NCBI RefSeq assembly: GCF_006149005.1
Contig: NZ_VBSL01000003.1
Location: 124,001 to 188,000 of the forward strand
Direction: 5' to 3'
Source: Larkinella sp. C7
GTDB taxonomy: Bacteria > Bacteroidota > Bacteroidia > Cytophagales > Spirosomataceae
Length of the DNA stretch: 64,000 nucleotides
The notes beneath the pieces were generated by a model. It had not been told where the DNA came from, did no database searches, and saw only the letters and a list, made by a program, of their open reading frames with translations. Below, piece after piece: positions 61,082 to 64,000 of this stretch. Position numbers and translations under genes: made by a program. How positions within the stretch are numbered: position 1 is the stretch's first letter; each line of letters begins with the position of its first letter.

Positions 61082-61831
61082 TTACCGGAGGGTATCTTTT
61101 TGAAGATGGGGGTAATTTCGTCGGGTAAGCGCCGGAAGCTGGATGCCGGGGCCGTTTTGCCAGGCGTCGGCCCCCGAAACGGGCGGGCGTCCCAGGATGT
61201 CAGACCGCAATTGCCGCTTTTCGGCCGACGAAACATGCAAACGTTGATCACGGGTTTGCAGCAGGCCGGGGTCGATCTGGCCGTCCCTCGTAAAGTCCAT
61301 CACCAGCGCCGGGCCGCCGAAGGGGAGCGTCGAGTCCTGCTCGGTGTGCCACAGTTGCCAGGTTTTGCCATACCGCGTAACCAGCGTGCTCATCAGATCG
61401 TGTTCGGCCTTTGGGCTTAAACCGGGGGCCACCAGCATCCCGCTTTTCACGTCGTAGCGGTAGCTGTGCCAGAGTTTTTTTTCATCGTCCGGCAGGGTTT
61501 TAAACAGGCGCTCCGAAATGACGTATTCCACGCCCATCAATTTGGCATTCGTTCCGCTGCCGTCAAAAATGGCGCATTGCGTCAGGTCTTCGCTGAGCGT
61601 ACTGCAATAGTGGTGAGCCTCGAACTGGTTTGCCCGCTGGCCATTATAAAATTGAAATTTGTTGAGATAAAGCGCCAGTTGTTGAGCCGGAGTCGGCGGT
61701 TTTTCGGCGGGTTTAGTCTTTGCCTGGCGTCTTTCGGAAGAAGGGGTTGAGGGTGCACCGGATGACGTATGATCTCCTCCACAAGCCAGTAGCAGTACGG
61801 CTCCCAGTACATAAAACCCCAATTTGATCAT
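61082..61831 (-). CDS. Hypothetical lipoprotein, DUF1264-like
   Basis: From ATG 61831 the protein has 249 residues with signal MIKLGFYVLGAVLLLAC (cysteine 17) and a low-complexity linker rich in Ser, Pro and Lys (about 22-50). The body (QFYNGQRANQFEAHHYCSTL, then TQCAIFDGSGTNAKLMGVEY and KTLPDDEKKLWHSYRYDVKS) recalls DUF1264 proteins, linked to plant oil-body-associated proteins and found in bacteria as lipoproteins. That family call is tentative. The function is unknown. Confidence 0.65.
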   Translation of the reverse strand: MIKLGFYVLGAVLLLACGGDHTSSGAPSTPSSERRQAKTKPAEKPPTPAQQLALYLNKFQFYNGQRANQFEAHHYCSTLSEDLTQCAIFDGSGTNAKLMGVEYVISERLFKTLPDDEKKLWHSYRYDVKSGMLVAPGLSPKAEHDLMSTLVTRYGKTWQLWHTEQDSTLPFGGPALVMDFTRDGQIDPGLLQTRDQRLHVSSAEKRQLRSDILGRPPVSGADAWQNGPGIQLPALTRRNYPHLQKDTLR

Positions 61832-62002
61832 TGTGACAGAAAAAAATGCGTTCCTCAACATTGATCACAACTTTCGTTCGCAGGATTTGTTCGAGGTAAT
61901 TTTGCCGGGGAAGTTACTTTTTTTGAAAAGATATACGCTTGCCAGGGGCGGTTTATTTTTTTAGACTAGGGTGTTATTGTTTGTATATAAAACCGATTGT
62001 AA

Positions 62003-62686
62003 CTAATTTAAATGAAAAGGTTGCCGGTCCTGCTGGATGATTTTAGAATTATGAATCAGGCCCAGGATCAGCAAACCGATCACAATAGCGACGGCAATCT
62101 GGAGAGATGAGATGAGGTTGAATTGTGAGGATTCTGTTTTTGATTCCTTAACAAGACTCTGACCCTCAGTATATTGAATTTGTGTTAGTTCATTCAGGCA
62201 CGCAATGGCCCGTTGAAACGTTTGGGAGCCTTTGCCGTTGAATAATTCACTGCCCGCTTCTTTATTTCCGGATTCGCTCAGGTGAAGAATACGGTTTTCG
62301 AGTATCGCATAGTCACTAACCCGGTTTTTAAAAGTGTGCAGGCTTTTGGCTTCTTCCGTAATCAGAAAGGTCTTTTCATAATTCCGGATGAGTGAATCGA
62401 TCGACTGGTTTTGTGTTTTAAGTTGGGCTTTGATTTCGGCCGGGGTGGAGGTCGTTGTTGCCATGAGATGCTTCTCCACCAAAAGCCGTTTGATGTACAG
62501 ATTTTCGATTAAATGAACCATATCGACTGCCGGAACAAGCCGGTCCTGGTAGATGGAAGAGAAGGATTTATCGATGTCATTGATGTTGCTGCGGGAAAGA
62601 AATGTGCTCAGGATAATCAATACCATGATTCCGCTCAGAAGGAGCGCTGCCTTCATTTTTTGCTGAATAACAAATGACCATTTCAT
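62003..62686 (-). CDS. Membrane 4-helix-bundle sensor-like protein without output domain
   Basis: The 227-residue protein has membrane helices at about 13-30 and 194-214 flanking a helical periplasmic region (31-190) with DIDKSFSSIYQDRLVPAVDM, the pattern of the 4HB_MCP sensor domain of chemoreceptors and kinases. There is no HAMP, kinase or signalling helix after the second membrane segment, only a 13-residue tail. It may be an accessory sensor, or a remnant of a larger receptor. No kinase is adjacent. Confidence 0.75.
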   Translation of the reverse strand: MKWSFVIQQKMKAALLLSGIMVLIILSTFLSRSNINDIDKSFSSIYQDRLVPAVDMVHLIENLYIKRLLVEKHLMATTTSTPAEIKAQLKTQNQSIDSLIRNYEKTFLITEEAKSLHTFKNRVSDYAILENRILHLSESGNKEAGSELFNGKGSQTFQRAIACLNELTQIQYTEGQSLVKESKTESSQFNLISSLQIAVAIVIGLLILGLIHNSKIIQQDRQPFHLN

Positions 62687-62936
62687 ATCCTGTATAGATT
62701 AAATTTTGCGGGAAACACCGTGCCCATGTTCTCTACCAATTAACGAAAATAAGATTATTTCTATATATTTTTTCATTCCTGTTGTTGGGCTTCATAGATT
62801 CTGTTTGGTTACAGAGGAAGTCAACAGGCTGATTTTGTTTCAACGGGCCTAAATTTGGTGTAGACAGAACGTTGGAGACATTGGATTTTCTCCTAATTTT
62901 AACGTATAGATTCCTAGACCCTTATGATTTGTTCCC

Positions 62937-64000
62937 ATGTACAAACTCCTGTTGTTCATCCCTTTCGTTTTTGCCATTCTTGCCATAACCCAAACGGATC
63001 CAACGGCACGAATTTCTCCCCACCCATCCATTCAGGACACCACGAAGATTGACCGCGATTATGCCCTGGAAGCGAACATGACCGGTTTTTTCAGTAAGAA
63101 CGGCGCGCGAAATCCCACTTTACGGGCCAACAAAGGCGACCGGGTTCGCATTACGATCACCAACGGGGAGACCATGACGCACGACATTGCGCTGGAAAAA
63201 CTCAAGCTGAAAAGCAAGACGATCCTCGAAAAAGGGTCCAGCACCAGCATCGTATTTACGGCTGGTCAGAATGATACGTATTATTGTTCCGTTCCGGGCC
63301 ACCGGGCCGCCGGGATGGTGGGGGCCATCGAGGTGGTGGAGGGCGTGATTTCGGACGCCACCATTGCCGGGCAGGTGCCGATGAAAGACGGCCAGCCGCT
63401 CAACCTGAACTTCGAGACGGGAACGCTGAAAGACTGGACGGCTACGGGCGACGCGTTTGCCAACCCGCTCGTGAACGCCGATCCGTCGCCGGTACATGAA
63501 AAGGAAATGAACATCGGTTTTGAAGGGAAATATTTCCTGAGCAGCGGGGGAACGGTGAACTTCAAACAAACCGGGACGCTGACTTCCGTACCGTTTAAAG
63601 TGACCCAGCCGTTTGCGGCTTTCCGGGTGTCGGGCGGGGCGTTGCAGGATACACGCGTCGAACTCGTTCAGGCGGGGACCAACCAGGTCATTTACCACAT
63701 TACCGGACAGGGTCGGGCCACGCTTCAACCCGCCGTTGTGGATCTGCAACCATATCTGAACCAGGATATTTTCATTCGGATCATCGACAACGAAACCGGT
63801 ATTTCCCAGATTCCGTACATTCCGAACGACAAGTGGGCACACATCAATTTTGATGAATTTCTGTTTTATCCCACCCGCCCCAACTTCCCAAACGAGCTGG
63901 ATCAGAAGGACATCATCATTCTGCCGCCCCTCGATCCCGTCCTCCACGCCGGCCTTTCCGGTACGGAAGCCGCTAAGGTGATGACCCTGCCGAAAGGATT
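62937..64000 (+). CDS. Secreted cupredoxin-domain protein, 3' end outside the window
   Basis: The open frame runs from ATG 62937 past the window end (354 codons visible). A signal peptide (MYKLLLFIPFVFAILAITQ) is followed by a plastocyanin/azurin-like domain (about 45-140). Blue-copper ligands are present: His in ETMTHDIALEKL, and Cys, His and Met in YYCSVPGHRAAGMVGAIEV. A beta-rich segment follows (NLNFETGTLKDWTATGDAF, then FLSSGGTVNF). In related proteins such N-termini precede a sugar-dehydrogenase-like propeller and cytochrome c; whether that applies here cannot be seen. It should pass electrons in the periplasm. Confidence 0.85.
   Translation, partial: MYKLLLFIPFVFAILAITQTDPTARISPHPSIQDTTKIDRDYALEANMTGFFSKNGARNPTLRANKGDRVRITITNGETMTHDIALEKLKLKSKTILEKGSSTSIVFTAGQNDTYYCSVPGHRAAGMVGAIEVVEGVISDATIAGQVPMKDGQPLNLNFETGTLKDWTATGDAFANPLVNADPSPVHEKEMNIGFEGKYFLSSGGTVNFKQTGTLTSVPFKVTQPFAAFRVSGGALQDTRVELVQAGTNQVIYHITGQGRATLQPAVVDLQPYLNQDIFIRIIDNETGISQIPYIPNDKWAHINFDEFLFYPTRPNFPNELDQKDIIILPPLDPVLHAGLSGTEAAKVMTLPKG

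Noticed and set aside
1-64000. tRNA or rRNA genes in the spacers
   Set aside because: No cloverleaf-like sequence or conserved rRNA stretch was recognised in any gap; a covariance-model scan would settle it.

Overview
The window looks like chromosome of a Cytophagales bacterium (Bacteroidota), most likely near Spirosoma/Larkinella. The reasons are a secreted protein with a type IX secretion C-terminal domain, promoter-like TAnnTTTG boxes with few clear Shine-Dalgarno sites, several typical Bacteroidota families (YfhO, DUF2264, LytTR and Crp/Fnr regulators, many small lipoproteins), and G+C slightly above half by eye. No rRNA, tRNA, CRISPR array, transposase or prophage was recognised. The genus is an inference.

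Layout. 0-4.9 kb: a fatty-acid-hydroxylase-like gene, then nuoA, nuoB and nuoC of respiratory complex I with a small lipoprotein gene inside the run and no nuoD after it, then a large TlpA-like exported protein. 5.1-6.3 kb: an AT-rich two-gene cassette (HNH endonuclease plus an unknown 119-residue protein) that stands out from its surroundings. 6.6-12.8 kb: a surface protein with seven 180-bp coding repeats, a zinc-ribbon protein, a DUF3748 beta-propeller lipoprotein and an AraC regulator. 13-19.4 kb: divergent from AraC lies a probable carbohydrate-acid block: SSS symporter, DapA/NanA-family lyase, a secreted FGE-like/sialidase-like fusion flanked by two palindromic elements, and a nitrilase-family amidase. 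19.5-25.7 kb: TRIC channel, Lrp regulator, hydrolase, Crp/Fnr regulator with an M20 amidohydrolase, and AT-richer small genes. 25.9-32 kb: NADP isocitrate dehydrogenase, DUF2264 protein, YgiQ radical SAM protein, alpha/beta hydrolase. 32.3-38 kb: ArsC-like reductase, group III truncated globin, DUF2306 membrane protein, flavin reductase with a 46-residue DUF2256 gene, small envelope genes, aldo/keto reductase. 38.2-42.7 kb: D-lactate-dehydrogenase-like enzyme, pssA, purS, fabH, a CoA-binding protein and a NUMOD4/HNH gene behind a good promoter and an operator-like palindrome. 42.7-53.9 kb: 1268-residue sensor kinase, IscA-like protein, HMG-CoA lyase, patatin, mutS2, Uma2 nuclease, LEA-type protein. 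54-64 kb: YfhO, a composite palindrome, LytTR regulator, molybdopterin oxidoreductase, SIS and ROK sugar proteins, envelope proteins, and the start of a cupredoxin gene that runs off the window.

Genes that plausibly work together are the nuo run, the 13-19 kb transport/catabolism block, the pssA-purS-fabH run, the SIS/ROK pair, and the M20-Crp pair. Most other genes look like single transcription units. Besides the HNH cassette, the most unusual structure is the number of long intergenic palindromes: at least four sequence types sit at gene ends or between operon genes, and two have more than one copy in the window.
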